Positions 9,988 to 21,362 are shown, counted from the stretch's first letter. The stretch: DNA of 26,522 bases from Euprymna scolopes (GCA_024364805.1 CM044493.1:73124142-73150663), one strand, 5' to 3'. Numbers and translations: made by a program. The notes: generated by a model not told the origin, from the letters alone.

Positions 9988-10456
9988 ACTAGCAGGCCGC
10001 CTGGCATTGCCCGATCGTAAAATACGTTTAATGTGATATTTTAATTAATGCAGGTTTCATATTATTATGCAGCCAATTTGCAATTATTACATTGTTCCCA
10101 GTATTGATTTCAATAGCCAAAATTTTTTTTAAATGACTTTGGTGTCATCAGCTAGAACAAAAACAAGTGTATAGCTTTCCAACCTTATTTGTTACTGTCT
10201 GACCTAAATTCATATGCATACCAAAACTTAAGAAAACGTTAAAAATATGTATATTTGTGCATACATAAAAATAATTGACTTACGTTTACCAAGTTCCAAT
10301 TTTTTTCAATTTTGACCTCTTTGCAACTATTTTTACCTGCTAAAAACCAAATTGAATTTGTTCCACCAGGTCCAAATCTCTATGTATCAAGTTTCAAGTC
10401 TGTAGACCAAAATATGAGAGGAGTTAGATAGAGCCCATTTCTCATACAGACAGACA
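9988..10456 (+). mobile_element. Interspersed repeat, ACTAGC...ACAGACAGAC family, copy 1
   Basis: The head is ACTAGCAGG with GGCATTGCCC, and the tail is CATACAGACAGACA. Shared blocks with 19687-20162 occur in the same order: TTTTAATTAATGCAG against TTTTAATTCATGCAG, then TGATTTCAA, then GGTGTCATCAGCTAG against GGTGCCATCAGCTAG, then TTTACCTGCTAAAAACCA against TTTACCTGTTATAAACCA. It has no long ORF. It could be a SINE or the 3' end of an RTE-type LINE, whose tails are often short tandem motifs. Confidence 0.7.
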
Positions 10457-12724
10457 AGATCACTTTTAGGGAAGGAGGTTAATGTTCACTTCAAATGAAG
10501 TATTTTCAATTGGTTAATTAAAAAAAAAAAAATGAATATAATAGATTAATGTAATTTCTATAAATGATTACTTTGCTATTCTGTCAGAATTGGGGTAGCA
10601 TTTCTTTTGAGATTCTACAAAAACTTTCCATTATTTAATATTGGATTATTTTTATTAATTTCACACATTTTTAGTTTGGCTAAGAAAAAGTAATTATATG
10701 CAAACTAATTTATCATGTCCAGATTGTTAAAAAAAAATCCTGAACTTTCTGTTGCAATCAGACTTGAATTGATACAACAATGGCTGTACAGATATGCATT
10801 CATTAAATCATGAACATGTGTATACAAAATATTCAGAAAATTTCTTTAAAGATTTTATTTTCTTTGAATTCCAAAATATGAGCTGTGACTATCAAATGAT
10901 GTGACCTTAAATTTGGATTTAGCTTTCAATTCCTTTTCCATTTTTCAAAGGTTCTCCTTATAGACTAACAAAATGTGTTTCCTTGAATATAAATTTGACT
11001 TTATAGAAAATAAGTCATCTGCTGTTAGCTTGGGAAGACTGACATTTGTCAAGTGGAGCAATGAGTTTCTTGCCCCAAAACTGTTTCCAATCTGTTATCT
11101 ATATTCTGAGTGATATCTTGGAGCTGTGTAGACTTTTCTTCAGGCTTTTTCAAATGTAACATATTACTTAGTGTAGTATGCTTTAGAGCTAAATCTAGAA
11201 ATGATTTGCCAACTATTAGGTTAACATGGTGTCAAACTTTGTCAATACCTATCACTTGCCACAATCATAGATAATGGATTGGTTTGGTTTTAGTTATGTG
11301 ACTATATGGAAAGAATTTAAATCAAATGGTTATTGTGTCCATATCTGAACATGTTTCAGTTACTTGTCCAAGAAAAAATAAGGAAATGGTATCAACTCTG
11401 AACTAAAAGAAAAACGCTCCTCCATCTTAAACCTCTAATTTGCTATTGTTATCATCGAACACCCAACTCCCTGCAATTACATGCTTGCTATCAAAAATGA
11501 TATTGTGTTAAATATTTTGCTTTTATCTGTTAAGTTTGTCCTAAACTGATTAAAGATTATTCTCTCAATCTATTAATGGCCATTTCTTTTTCCTCCTAAA
11601 AAGTTCTATTTTATCTAATCATGTTTTCCCCACTAAAAGATTGGATTGACATTTTCTTTTTGATCCATGATCGAAACTATCTGAGCTATTTTTCAACATT
11701 TCTTCCCCAAACGAGTGGGTGAACATGAGAAAAGATGAGTAAATAAATCATTGTGAATTTTTATGAATGAATGCCACTCCCACCTTCCCCACCATTAGTT
11801 CATGAAAACGGTAAATGAGTGACCATATGTCTCATCTTCAACATCTCTACATTTTTAAAAGAATTGTCTTATACTGTTGATGTACACGAGCAGCTGTTTT
11901 AAAGCTGATATGCAGCAGAAGTGTGCATAGCATATCAGATGCACAGTGGGACAATACAGCTTGCCGCAGGTATCGATCGGATAACATCACAGTACATCTA
12001 CTGCATCAGGTTTATGTGCCTTTATGTTTTTTTTTATCATGTCTTTGTTATTGAAGGGTTCTTTTTAGAGATCCTACATATATCCTCTGTAGATGGAAAT
12101 TGCCCTTTTATAGATTTTTAAACAGTTACAGAGTTGGATGATTTTAGGTCTAACTGATGTTTAGAATCAAAAAATAAGATTCAAACTCCTTATTTTTTAA
12201 AGTCTTCCAATATTTAGACTGTGTCAATTCTTTAGATAGATAGTATTTTTATTTATTTATTTTTTTTTGACTGAAAATGTTTTAACAAATTTTGGCAATT
12301 TATTTTTGATCATTTTAACGTTTTTATCCAATTTTATTATTTTTCCAGCGGCTTTATATTTCCCTCTCTTTCCAGGCTCGTTAGTAACAATATTACAGCC
12401 ATAAAATGATCTGAATTCCAGGAAGAAACTTTTTGTTGTTTTTATATTAAAACTAGTTGTATCTATCTGGGGTTGTCTCAAAAATTAAGTTAAGATGATC
12501 AAAAAGATAAAGAAAATAATTCAACTAAAACTTCTAGCATTCTTATGAGTCCAACTCCTTTGAAATTCTCTGATGCGGACTTCACAACTATGCTTTTAAG
12601 TAAACTATTCAAGATTGATCATAAGTACATCGTCAATCTCCTGCAATTCAATTAAATGTGTTCCATCAGATATTCTCTCTCTTTGAGAGGTCAAAGCTGC
12701 CACTAAGAAAGAAGCGAATAGTGG
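10457..12724. other. Long intron stretch without gene signal
   Basis: No coding similarity was recognised. A 9-bp stem-loop at 11905-11938 (CTGATATGC paired with GCATATCAG, 16-nt loop) lies in a less AT-rich patch. A 10-bp AT-only inverted repeat sits at 12169-12198. Confidence 0.55.
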
Positions 12725-14340
12725 TTAGTGTGTTGTATCTAATCGATCTGTTGCACACGGCCTGGAGTAATGAATGCATCCTATAAGACTGATGGTAGGC
12801 TATATGACGCTAGTGCTATAAAAAGGAGAGATGGAAAGTGATTGTGGAAATTATAAAGGCATCTCATTACTGAGTAGTTCAAAAAGTGTTCTGTTGGGAA
12901 ACATTGCTGATGATGCTTAAGGTTTTAGAAGTGGACATTGTACAGTATATATGGATAGTCTATCAGGCTAAGTAGTTTCAAGAGAAATGTATAGAACAAT
13001 GAATAGGTTTGCATCAAGTACTCATTGGTCTAACCAATACTTATATCATAGAAAAATTCTTTGGGAGATTTTGAAAAAGCTTGGCTCTCCTGAAAAAAAA
13101 TGGTCTCAATACTAAGATATTTCCATAACACGAACACTGTTGAAAGCTTTGGTGGAAAAACGTTGGAATTTATTACAATGAAAAATGGTGTGAAGCTGGA
13201 AGGGCAGGCACCGAGTAGGTTTGCTGTGTACTTTGCTATAGTGTTTAATATGGCATTCAGAAACTGTTTTAATGGTGTTTTAGGATTAGGGAGTAGGTGG
13301 GAATCGATTCAATATCAGACATCTAATTGAAAAACCAGAGATGTTAATGAACATTGTCCATGATGTCTTATGCTGACAAATGATCTCGTGGCTCACAGAT
13401 TGGTATGCAGTAATTGATGTTTTTTTTAAATGGCAAGCACAACATTGAGACTGACAATTAGTCTAAAGAAAGCATTATATGTACCAACCAATATCTTATC
13501 AAGAGCCTGTTTATGGCTAGAAATCTCCGAATGTTTCTGTATCTGGATATTACACTAAACATGTCTGGCACTCTTGGTAGTAAAATGTACTTGCAGATTG
13601 GATATGCTAGTGATACTTTTGGATAATTGAAAAAATTAATGTTGTGGACATGTTTGGAAATCAAGGTCAATGTTTATAATGCATGTATGCTCTCTGCTCT
13701 TCTACTTTTAAAACTTGGACAACTTATAGAAAACATGTTAAGCATCAGTTACTTTCAAAGTAATTTCCAAAGAAAACCCTGGGTATATTAATATGACATG
13801 GCTAATATACACTGCCACAACATCCTAGGGCCTCTTAGCAGAGGTGTTCATGTTTGTAACATCTATTGTTTAAGAATCTATATCTTTAGCAGGAATAACA
13901 AGCCATACTAGAGCAATTTTTCATATATACTCAAGCAGTGGCAATACTGGAGCATGAGTTTGACACCATTTAATTATGTATATATTGTTTTTCCAAAATG
14001 AAAAATAACACTGCAAACCACACAAATCATGACCACTATAAACTGGAAGCCTTAGATTCAAATACCACTGGAACCACCATGCACATACAAAGTTTAATGT
14101 ATTTGTCATGTGTGTCTGATTTGTTATGCCTTACATTGGCAATCTGATAAACTATTATATGTGGGATGCAACTGAGAAAAGCACCAACTTTATTTTCTAC
14201 AACACCAAATAAGTTGATTACTAGGGTGAAACTGGCGTTCCTTGAAGGACATTGTGAAGGCAATGTGCTCCAAGGTTAGGTCCTATCAGAAGATTAGGTT
14301 GGTAAATTTGAGTGAGCTGTACAAAATATTCTGTAAAAGA
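12725..14340 (+). mobile_element. Decayed RTE-like LINE reverse transcriptase
   Basis: Pieces in changing frames follow a known RT order. DCGNYKGISLLS at 12839-12874 matches the DxxNYRGISLL motif. ILWEILKKLGSPEKK lies at about 13054-13101. Then MVSILRYFHN and, at about 13180-13260, NGVKLEGQAPSRFAVYF occupies the place of NGVKQGCVLAPTLFAIYF. A remnant of the LLFADD box lies near 13357-13372. Then come LTISLKKALYVP (13452-13490), LNMSGTLGSKMY (~13553-13590) and VNVYNACMLSAL (~13669-13704), equivalent to KLKVYRAVVLTTLLY. A later KDIVKAMC piece near 14242 may be its C-terminal KDTLKA segment, with about 350 nt of other sequence between. Many stops and frameshifts are present. It is an old fossil copy of a family unlike the other LINEs here. 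Confidence 0.75.
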
Positions 14341-15854
14341 TTTACTTTGAAATTTGAGACTACATCAGGTATTGACCAAAATGATATTTTTTTCTTGGGT
14401 ATGACAAACCAGCCAAATTATTGTTTGAAAAATTGTAAATATAGCAAAGTTCCCTTCAGTATCGACTTGTGATAACTTATTTTTGGGGAGAGGAGGAGGT
14501 ATTTTGATAGAATTTAGATGGAAGCAAAATTTCATCTTTTCTCTTTATAAATGTACAATTCTTTTTGTTGAATCATTATTTTTACTTTTTTTTTCTTTTT
14601 TTTAAAGTTACTTTAAGTTATGTTCCTATTTTCAGAAATTTTTAAATGTTGATTTGCAACTTACAGATACTAAATATTGTGTGCATTATGCATCTAGAAA
14701 CAGTCCTATCTTAAAGAGACCATTTGTCAATGTGATAATTTCACAATATCTAAAGTTGTCTTTAACCAAAACATCTAAGTTGAAAACTTCAGTGAATTAA
14801 ATTTTTGCCCTATTATCAAATTGTTTCCATTTTACATAGTTCAAATTTTGTTTGTTTGTTTTTATTGATTTATTAAAAGAAAAATCTAACTTGATCTCCA
14901 ATTTGCTATGGATCATATTAAGAAGATTCAATGTTAGCTGTTGAAATCTTAAATGGATAATCAAACTTACATTTCTGTCTCAAGTTTGTACGCTTTTTCA
15001 CATGGTAATGGGATTTTACCCAATGACCTAATCTAAAAATTGTTTCTATTATGATTCATTTTCATTTACAAGATGAGGTTAGATTTGTAAGAATTTTTTT
15101 TACTTATTCAAAGCTTGTTTTGCACTGTGAAATTTGACTACCGCATCAATGCCAAATTTTCTAATTTCCAACAAATTTTGAACTATAATAATTTGTTTGA
15201 TAATTGTGTTATTAAAAATTTGGTATCGTTGTTTTGAGAAGATCTGTATGCTCACATTAAAAGTATATAAAAATGTAATGAAAGTATATCTTAAATACAG
15301 TTTATATTTCAGATATACATTATATGTATAAAAGATCTAAGATATAATGAAAATAACATGTTCATACATTCTTTAATTTTGTTCACATTAGAACGAATTT
15401 GTTCAGATTCTCTAAAACTAGGTAAAACAATAGATTTAAAATGATATACATGTCTCCTTTGGAAAATTTTAAAAAGAAAATTTAAAAAAAAAAAAGGACT
15501 TTTCTCCTTAAGAACAATTTGCATAAATAGTAATTGCTTCTACAAAATTTCATGTTCTTAGGTCTAATATCCTGCCAGTTATTGGACACAAATACATATA
15601 TAGATCTATGGAGAATAACGGCTATAGACAATTAACTGAACTCTGTTTATTTTAAATGAGAAATTTTAATCATAATCTAAAAAATGACAACCCTTTCATT
15701 TTTTTTATACAGCGAGAATTAAGTGTATTTTTTTTCGTTTTTCTTTTTTTTCTTTCTTTTTAATTAATTATTTATTTAGATGACTTAAAATATGGAAATG
15801 TTTCTTATAAAGCAGATGAGAAAAAAATCTTTGAAACTTTTTTTTACTACTTTC
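14341..15854. other. AT-rich intron, nothing recognised
   Basis: Short T and A runs (for example 14588-14604, 15484-15494), no coding similarity and no family copy identified. Confidence 0.5.
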
Positions 15855-16000
15855 AATCCTGTTGTAGACAACCGGGTAGCACTATACTGTGCAGCTGCTT
15901 CCTGGCTTACTACAATATGATTGTCTTCAAGTCAAATGTCAACAAATACCTATCGAGCTATACTCAAGTAGTCCAATTCTGCTTATCCCATTTTTGGGTT
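15855..16000 (+). mobile_element. LINE 3' fragment (jockey/CR1-like), copy 4
   Basis: TGCTTCCTGGCTTACTACAA, then GATTGTCTTCAAGTCAAATG and TCAACAAATACCTA match the final ORF2 codons of the 18.0-18.9 kb copy (TGCTTTCCTCCGGACTACAA, GGTTGTCTTCAAGTCCAATG, TTAACAAATTCCTA). Only about 150 nt remains and the poly-A end was not located. Confidence 0.65.
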
Positions 16001-16107
16001 TCCAGTCTTTTCATATTATTTATTGTTCATCACCAAACTGACAATCTCAGTAGCCATATACTTTGAGTGTCTTTTGATTTTATTAAGTGATGATTTGTTA
16101 GTATATA

Positions 16108-16140
16108 TCAAAAAAAAAAAAAAAAAGAAAAAGAAAAAAC
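16108..16140 (+). repeat. A-rich run
   Basis: A-run broken by G (AAAGAAAAAGAAAAAA). It makes a lysine-rich frame at 16023-16226 that is not a gene. Confidence 0.7.
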
Positions 16141-16286
16141 CTTTGAAATACAATAAAGCTGACCTATTTTTAGTGTTGACGCCTGTAAAACAACTTGCAG
16201 TTAATATGTACTATAATGCCTTTTAGAAACGTGCAATTCTTTAAGATATGTCTTTTGGTGCCAGAGAATAGTGTTGAATTCCTGTG

Positions 16287-16328
16287 TCTAGAAGCTATCG
16301 GTATGTGATTCTAGAAGCTATCGGTATG
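16287..16328 (+). repeat. Short direct tandem duplication, 23-nt period
   Basis: TCTAGAAGCTATCGGTATG occurs at 16287-16305 and again, identical, at 16310-16328, separated by TGAT. This fits replication slippage, or a target duplication with almost nothing between. Confidence 0.85.
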
Positions 16329-17130
16329 AAATCTCAAAAGAAAAAAAAAAAAGTATCATTGTTGTAATGTTGCCCTATCAATGTTATCTATGGCAGAGGT
16401 AATAGCAATTTATACAATGGAATGTATATGATCTACATATAACTTGATCCGCTCATCTCTATTCTTGTCTCAGACTAGTGATACGATCACCTTGAGTGAC
16501 TAATAAAAGGATTTATACCTTTTTTAAAAAATTGTAAACAAGTGGATTTTACTTGAAAAGTTGAAACCTTTATTTGTAATGCAGAGGGAATAAGTAGTTT
16601 GTTTATGATAAAGACGTTTTTAATTTATTTTGTATGTTTTTCAAAATATATTTGGAATACTATTATCAAAATGAAATGCATTTCTAAGAAGTTATGTCAT
16701 AGTTAGCTCTTTATATTAAGTTAGGTATGTGGATAGGAGTGACTTAATTGTTCCTTATAAATTTTGGCTAATAGTTACTAGACATGAGGGGTTGTAGTGC
16801 TGACTATATTTAATTTATGCAAAGGTGGAAAAGAACGTATGAAATCCCTTTGGGAATTAAAATCCGTCTGATTTTTTTGTGAAATTTTACGTATAGATAA
16901 ATAAAATCATTTCTCAAATGTCTGTTTCTTCAAGAGTATTTTAAAGGGGGCATATTATACTAGCATTAGAAAAAGTATGGACACTACCAATATAGGTAAA
17001 AATAGTAACTTGTGTTTAATGAATTGTTTCCAATATTTTGAATGGAATAACAAAAATAGTTGAGATGCTGTAAAACTGAATATATAACCTCCTCTGCCTA
17101 GTTTGATCATGAGGATCACATTCACACTCT
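16329..17130. other. AT-rich intron, nothing recognised
   Basis: No coding similarity. The minus-strand frame that runs from here through the CA repeat is microsatellite translation plus chance sequence. Confidence 0.5.
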
Positions 17131-17242
<112 letters not shown>

Positions 17243-17394
17243 ACCCACCTCAGTTCTCCCTAGTGTGTATATTTCTCATTAGTGTCTATGACAGCTCACA
17301 AAGATTGTGTACTCTTTGCCCTGGAACATGGATAAGTGTTTGGTAATGAAGCGTCGTGTGTAGAAAAAAGTTCAATGTTTTATAATAGAATCAC

Positions 17395-17644
17395 TATTTG
17401 TACACAAACTTCCCATCTATGAAACCCATTCCTACAGACTTCTTCCCTATAGATTACAACATGGTTGTCTTCAAACTTGGTATTTGTCATAAAATGTACC
17501 CATGAATAATTAAACTTTATTCATTACATTCATCATTTTCAATCCTCTCATAAGATTCTTCGTCATTCAACTGACAATTCATCCAGTTCATTAACAGTTC
17601 TCATAGTGTTTTTTGATCTTGATAGGTTTAAAAAAAAAAAAAAA
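17395..17644 (+). mobile_element. LINE 3' fragment (jockey/CR1-like), copy 5
   Basis: GATTACAACATGGTTGTCTT followed by CAA matches the end of ORF2 in the better copy. The 3' UTR (TCCTCTCATAAGATTCTTCG, then TCATTCAACTGACAAT) closely follows that of the 605-1975 copy (TCCTCTCATAATACTCCTC, then ATTCAATTGACAAT) and ends in poly-A at about 17630-17644. It lacks all upstream RT sequence. Confidence 0.75.
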
Positions 17645-18004
17645 TACACATCTGGAAAAAAAAAAATTTATTATAAAATAATTAATTGAAGAGTAAAAGT
17701 AATTTTTGTTATCCTCCCCAAGTTAAAGATGCAATCATAAAATAAACTGAATAATTTTATAGACTCGATGTGGATATATTTTTCGTAAAATCAAATAGTG
17801 AATTGATTGATCAGAAATGAGAAAAAAATTTGGAATGTCTTTTGTGTTCAATTGTTATCTTCTCCAAAATCAAATTTTTATTATTTGATAAAATATTCTG
17901 CTATAGTTTGATTTCAAGAACATCTATTGTGATTAAATTTGTATTTTTGTAATCAAGAACTTTTTCAAACGATAAGAGAAAAATCTAGAAATTCTAGAAC
18001 CATC
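17645..18004. other. AT-rich intron between two LINE fragments
   Basis: Very AT-rich with an A-run at 17656-17667. The first 20 or so codons of the long plus-strand frame starting at 17939 lie here and show no similarity to LINE protein, so they are not part of the element. Confidence 0.5.
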
Positions 18005-18815
18005 CATGTGAAAGAACCCTGTAATTATTGCAATCTCCTATCCTTACATCATCAACGCTCTGATCCCCATCTGGCATCAATTGTGATGGATGGCTCTCGT
18101 CTGGGTGAGGCCCCGTGTTTTGACAAGCTTCTGGGTTTGACCTTTACTCCTGATCTGAAATGGAACACGTACATCAAGTCTGTTGCCAAGGTCGCTGGAA
18201 AGATGGTGGGATCCTTCTACCGCTCCAGAAGATATCTCACTACGGATGCAATTCTCTATCTATATAAAAGCCAAGTATGTCCAAGGATGGAATACTGTTG
18301 CCACATCTGGGCAGGAGCTGCTAAAAACACTCTATCCTGCCTTGACAGAGTACAAAATAGACTTTGTGGCTTAATGGGGATGCCCTTTTCTCTACCCTGC
18401 CACCTCTCTCCCACAGAAGAGACGTTGCGAGCCTGTCCTTGTTTTATCGTTATTTCCATGGCAGATGCTCGTCTGAACTCCAATCTCTGGTCCCCCCTCG
18501 CCAATCTTTCACGAAAAACACCCGTCTAGCTGAATCCACTGTGAAAAATTTCCCCCACTCTATATCTGTGCCTAAATCAAAACGCAGATTCCATGAACAA
18601 AGCTTCTTTCTTAGAACTGCACGCCTGTGGAACTCTGTTCCGTCTGCCTGCTTTCCTCCGGACTACAACTTGGTTGTCTTCAAGTCCAATGTTAACAAAT
18701 TCCTAATGAACCGCCCCCTTAAGTAAACATTTCAACAAATCTCCTCACTAACGTAATGTACTTGCAATAACCCTTATCCCTGAGTGGCTTCCGGGCCTTG
18801 ATAAGTGGTGATCAC

Positions 18816-18855
<40 letters not shown>
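18005..18855 (+). mobile_element. Best-preserved LINE 3' end (jockey/CR1-like), copy 6
   Basis: This 5'-truncated insertion carries the C-terminal part of ORF2, a 3' UTR and a pure 35-nt poly-A tail (18821-18855). The frame from about 18020 reads RSDPHLASIVMDGS, LLGLTFTPDLKWN, SFYRSRRYL, YLYKSQVCPRMEYCCHIWAG and DRVQNRLCGL. This is the usual post-palm thumb region of non-LTR reverse transcriptases. One frameshift near 18370 moves the reading to a second frame: HRRDVASLSLFYRYFHGRCS, VPKSKRRFHEQSFFLRTA, LWNSVPSACFPPDYN and FKSNVNKFLMN, ending at a stop at 18724-18726. The copy is clearly GC-richer and younger than its relatives. It lies in sense to PI4KB, 85 nt before the exon acceptor. Confidence 0.93.
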
Positions 18856-18857
<2 letters not shown>

Positions 18858-18882
18858 ATCATTTTGTATAATTGAATGCAAA

Positions 18883-18941
18883 TTTTTTTTCTTTCTTTTT
18901 TTTAATATAATAATTTCATAAAAATCACATTTATTTTTCAG
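18883..18941 (+). promoter_or_regulatory. 3' splice site region of the PI4KB exon
   Basis: A T/C-rich tract at 18883-18903 is followed by an AT-rich stretch and a TTTTTCAG acceptor ending at 18941. A weak branch-point-like AATCAC lies near 18923. The tract starts only 27 nt after the poly-A tail of a LINE copy, so the insertion sits unusually close to the splicing signals. Confidence 0.8.
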
Positions 18942-19059
18942 GGAACAGGATGTTTAGTTTTCGGGATGAAGATGTTGATTTTTACCTGCCACAAATGTTA
19001 AACATGTACATACATATGCACGATGTGGCGGAAGCCATTCATCCCTACCTTGTTCACAG
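18942..19059 (+). CDS. PI4KB: Internal exon of phosphatidylinositol 4-kinase beta
   Basis: PI4KB makes PI4P from phosphatidylinositol at the Golgi and endosomes. Seen: an AG acceptor ends at 18941 and a GTAAGT donor starts at 19060. The exon is 118 nt and reads as two bases completing a Gly codon, 38 full codons from Asn (18944) to His, then AG opening an Arg codon. The protein contains [32 protein letters not shown] and YLVH. From memory, human PI4KB reads [34 protein letters not shown] and YIVHR at the matching place, in the helical (lipid kinase unique) region N-terminal to the kinase domain. The window copy is one residue shorter near the MHDV stretch. The exon is GC-richer than its surroundings. 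No other PI4KB exon was found here, so catalytic residues cannot be assessed. Orthology is well supported by continuous similarity plus intact splice sites; species assignment is inference. Confidence 0.93.
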
Positions 19060-19065
19060 GTAAGT
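19060..19065 (+). promoter_or_regulatory. 5' splice site (donor) of the PI4KB exon
   Basis: GTAAGT directly follows CACAG at the exon end. This is the full consensus for a U1-recognised donor, and its position agrees with the end of PI4KB-like protein similarity. Confidence 0.88.
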
Positions 19066-19491
19066 TTAATTAATAGTATTTTCTCCATTTATCTGAGTAA
19101 CTTGCTTTACCTTGTATCATTATTCATTAGAAATGGGTGAACACCTGCTGTGTTAATGGAGAGCAACCATTGACCTGTGCATATGTATGAATGCTTGTAA
19201 AAACAATAAACCTGTTCAGGCTCGTTTATAATTATTTCCGCCTATAGATTTTGGAGTAAATTTATCGACTTTGAAAAATTAAAAAAAAAGGAATTGTACT
19301 TATCTAGTATCACTATTTTGTACTTTAATTTTTATGTATCTTCATGTTTGAGATGAAGATTGATTATTCATATTTTTTGGATGCTTCAGACTATTGTTTT
19401 GAGTTTTATTCTCACACTGTTTTGGCTTATGTAATCACCAACCTTCACATGTATCTTGTGTAATATAACTAATACAAATTATTAATCCTAG

Positions 19492-19496
<5 letters not shown>
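19066..19496 (+). other. Start of the downstream PI4KB intron
   Basis: AT-rich sequence after the donor with no coding similarity or repeat family recognised. The following PI4KB exon (CRQSINFSLQCALLLG-like) was not found anywhere to 26522. Confidence 0.6.

Positions 19497-19550
<54 letters not shown>
19497..19550 (+). repeat. Pure 54-nt A-run
   Basis: Uninterrupted A54. No LINE 3' end was recognised before it, so it is either an expanded poly-A tail whose element has decayed or a simple homopolymer. Length may also be affected by sequencing. Confidence 0.9.
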
Positions 19551-19552
<2 letters not shown>

Positions 19553-19686
19553 ACATTCGTTTTATTGATTTGAAGAATATTTAGTCCCCAATTATTTTTA
19601 TGGTAAGAAAACAATATTTATTGTTCCAAAAATAGTTAGATTTCTACAATTTTAAATAAAGAGACATTCATTTCATTTATATAAAG

Positions 19687-20162
19687 ACTAGCCTTACCAG
19701 GTCGTAAAAGATGCTTACATATATTTTAATTCATGCAGATTTTATATTTATTATTACAGAGCCAGTTCTCTATTGAATATTATATTGTACCTAATATATA
19801 GTAGTGATTTCAAAAGTTAAAAAAAAAAAATGATTTTGGTGCCATCAGCTAGGATAAAAACCAAAACATTTAATGCTCCAGCCGTATCTCTTACCAATGT
19901 AGTTATCAAGAGATAGGTAAGAAAGATTTAATATTAAATGACTTGAAGAAATGAGTTGAATTTGGGCATGCGTAGAAAGAAATGAAAATGTATCGGCAAG
20001 GTGAAATGAACATTTTGCATTTCAACTTGCTGATATGTCTGTAATCGTTATTCATCCATCCAAACAAAGATTTTACCTGTTATAAACCATCCTTGGTGTT
20101 ATATGATCAGTAATTTAAGAAGTTATTGGTTTAAATATTTACACACACAGACATGCAGACGT
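19687..20162 (+). mobile_element. Interspersed repeat, ACTAGC...ACAGAC family, copy 2
   Basis: The head is ACTAGCC with AGGTCGTAAAA, and the tail is CACACACAGACATGCAGAC. Interior blocks shared with 9988-10456 keep order and spacing, including TTTTAATTCATGCAG, GGTGCCATCAGCTAG and TTTTACCTGTTATAAACCA. It has no ORF and is more diverged at its head than copy 1. Confidence 0.68.
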
Positions 20163-20299
20163 CTGTTTAGTTATATGAAATATAGTTAGCTGACAATGAA
20201 AATTATTTTATGAAAGGACACAATTTTTAAAAATAATTTTCACAATGTTTCAATCGATGTAACCTCTGACCTTCAAAGCTCATAAAATTCTTGCTAAAA

Positions 20300-20612
20300 T
20301 TGTCTGTAAAGGACCTGTGACAAAGTGAATAAAGTATTTGGTAAAATTCAGCTGAAAGTTCAATCTTCAGTGTGAGTGACACTCAAGATACAATTACGAA
20401 TTACTTCTACCTTCTCATGGCTGATGGAATGAGAGCATGCTATCCTGTGAATAAAACAAGGGGTTCAGTTTGAAATTTTGTGCAGATTCCTAAGTTTGAC
20501 AAGATACACGTGAAGAAAGCTGGAGGTTATATCGGCCAAAATATTTGGAAAATTTTCATAAAGATTTGCTAAAAATTTTAAAGCCAAAAATAAAATTCAA
20601 TTTGACAGTTTG
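20300..20612 (+). mobile_element. tRNA-derived SINE-like element, copy 2
   Basis: AAGTTCAATCTTCAGTG lines up with GAGTTCAATCCCTAGTG of copy 1. About 75 nt later come GAATGAGAGCA, GGGGTTCAGTTTGAAATT and GTGAAGAAAGCTGGAGG...ATCGGCC. A final AAAATTCAATTTGACAG block matches AAACAATTTGACA of copy 1. Similarity runs about 250 nt. The B box is weaker than in copy 1. Confidence 0.6.
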
Positions 20613-21287
20613 AATGTTTAAAATTTCCATGAAGCATTTCATTTTTCTTTAATATTATTTAAGAAAAAAAAAAAATGATTAAACTGGCTGACTCATTTAC
20701 AAAAACATGGAAATGCATTCTGGTAGATTTAATTTAGCAATAAATTTGTTTTTTTTTATAGGAATTTAAAAAAGTTTGTTTTTAGTATTTTATTCTATTG
20801 CATTATTTAGTTCAATAAATAAGTGATTATTAGTAAAAAAAAAACAAAAAAAAAACTAATTCGATGTTGTAGTTATTCAAGTTGTCATGAGAATTCCACC
20901 CACACACGTGAAGCCGTCTCATAATTTCAATAAAGATTTTTTTTTTTTTAAGGAACATGTTAATGCACCCATGTTTTTAATAGCTGAAAGATGTGATGGG
21001 CGTGGATATTTTTAGCCATTTTATTATCAAAATAATTAGTCCTACTCATGAGAACAATTGTAAATCTATCCGGCTAATAACTCTGCTTGCCTTCTAGTTC
21101 ACACAAGCACAGTATTTGACCTTTTTGCAACTCGACAGTGTCTTAATTATTTTGTTCATAGATGAACGCCATTGTATTCAGAGGATCCACTTGTTTCTTA
21201 AGCTGTTTTTTTTCCTGTTAATTTAACCACTTTGAACCACTGTCATCTTTCAGAATAGACAGAATTTGAAATTAGCACAGTTCTGTC
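20613..21287. other. AT-rich intron, nothing recognised
   Basis: A/T runs at 20663-20675, 20835-20853 and 20938-20950. No coding similarity or family copy recognised. Confidence 0.5.
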
Positions 21288-21306
21288 ATATATATATATA
21301 TATATA
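21288..21306. repeat. (TA)n microsatellite
   Basis: About nine TA units, directly before a segment carrying the second hammerhead-like motif. Confidence 0.9.
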
Positions 21307-21344
21307 ATAGCAGAATAGAGAATTCCCTTGTATTCCAAGACGCC

Positions 21345-21362
21345 TTTCGCCATTCTCATCAG
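21345..21362 (-). other. CTGATGA...CGAAA motif (minus strand), degenerate hammerhead-like
   Basis: On the minus strand CTGATGAGAATGGCGAAA gives CTGATGA, a short G...C-closed spacer, then GAAA. Stem II has barely one or two pairs, so this looks like a decayed relative of the core at 2421-2446. The surrounding segment (about 21307-21370), next to (TA)n, is likely the edge of a retroelement, possibly Penelope-like. Confidence 0.3.

Noticed and set aside
12169-12198. 10-bp inverted repeat AAAAAATAAG/CTTATTTTTT
   Set aside because: A- and T-only arms are likely by chance in such AT-rich DNA.
12257-12481. Lysine-rich minus-strand frame
   Set aside because: No recognised motif, no splice context, and codon content that follows the AT-rich composition.
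18256-18504. Minus-strand frame opposite the best LINE copy
   Set aside because: It is a shadow of the sense ORF2 frames and has no similarity of its own.
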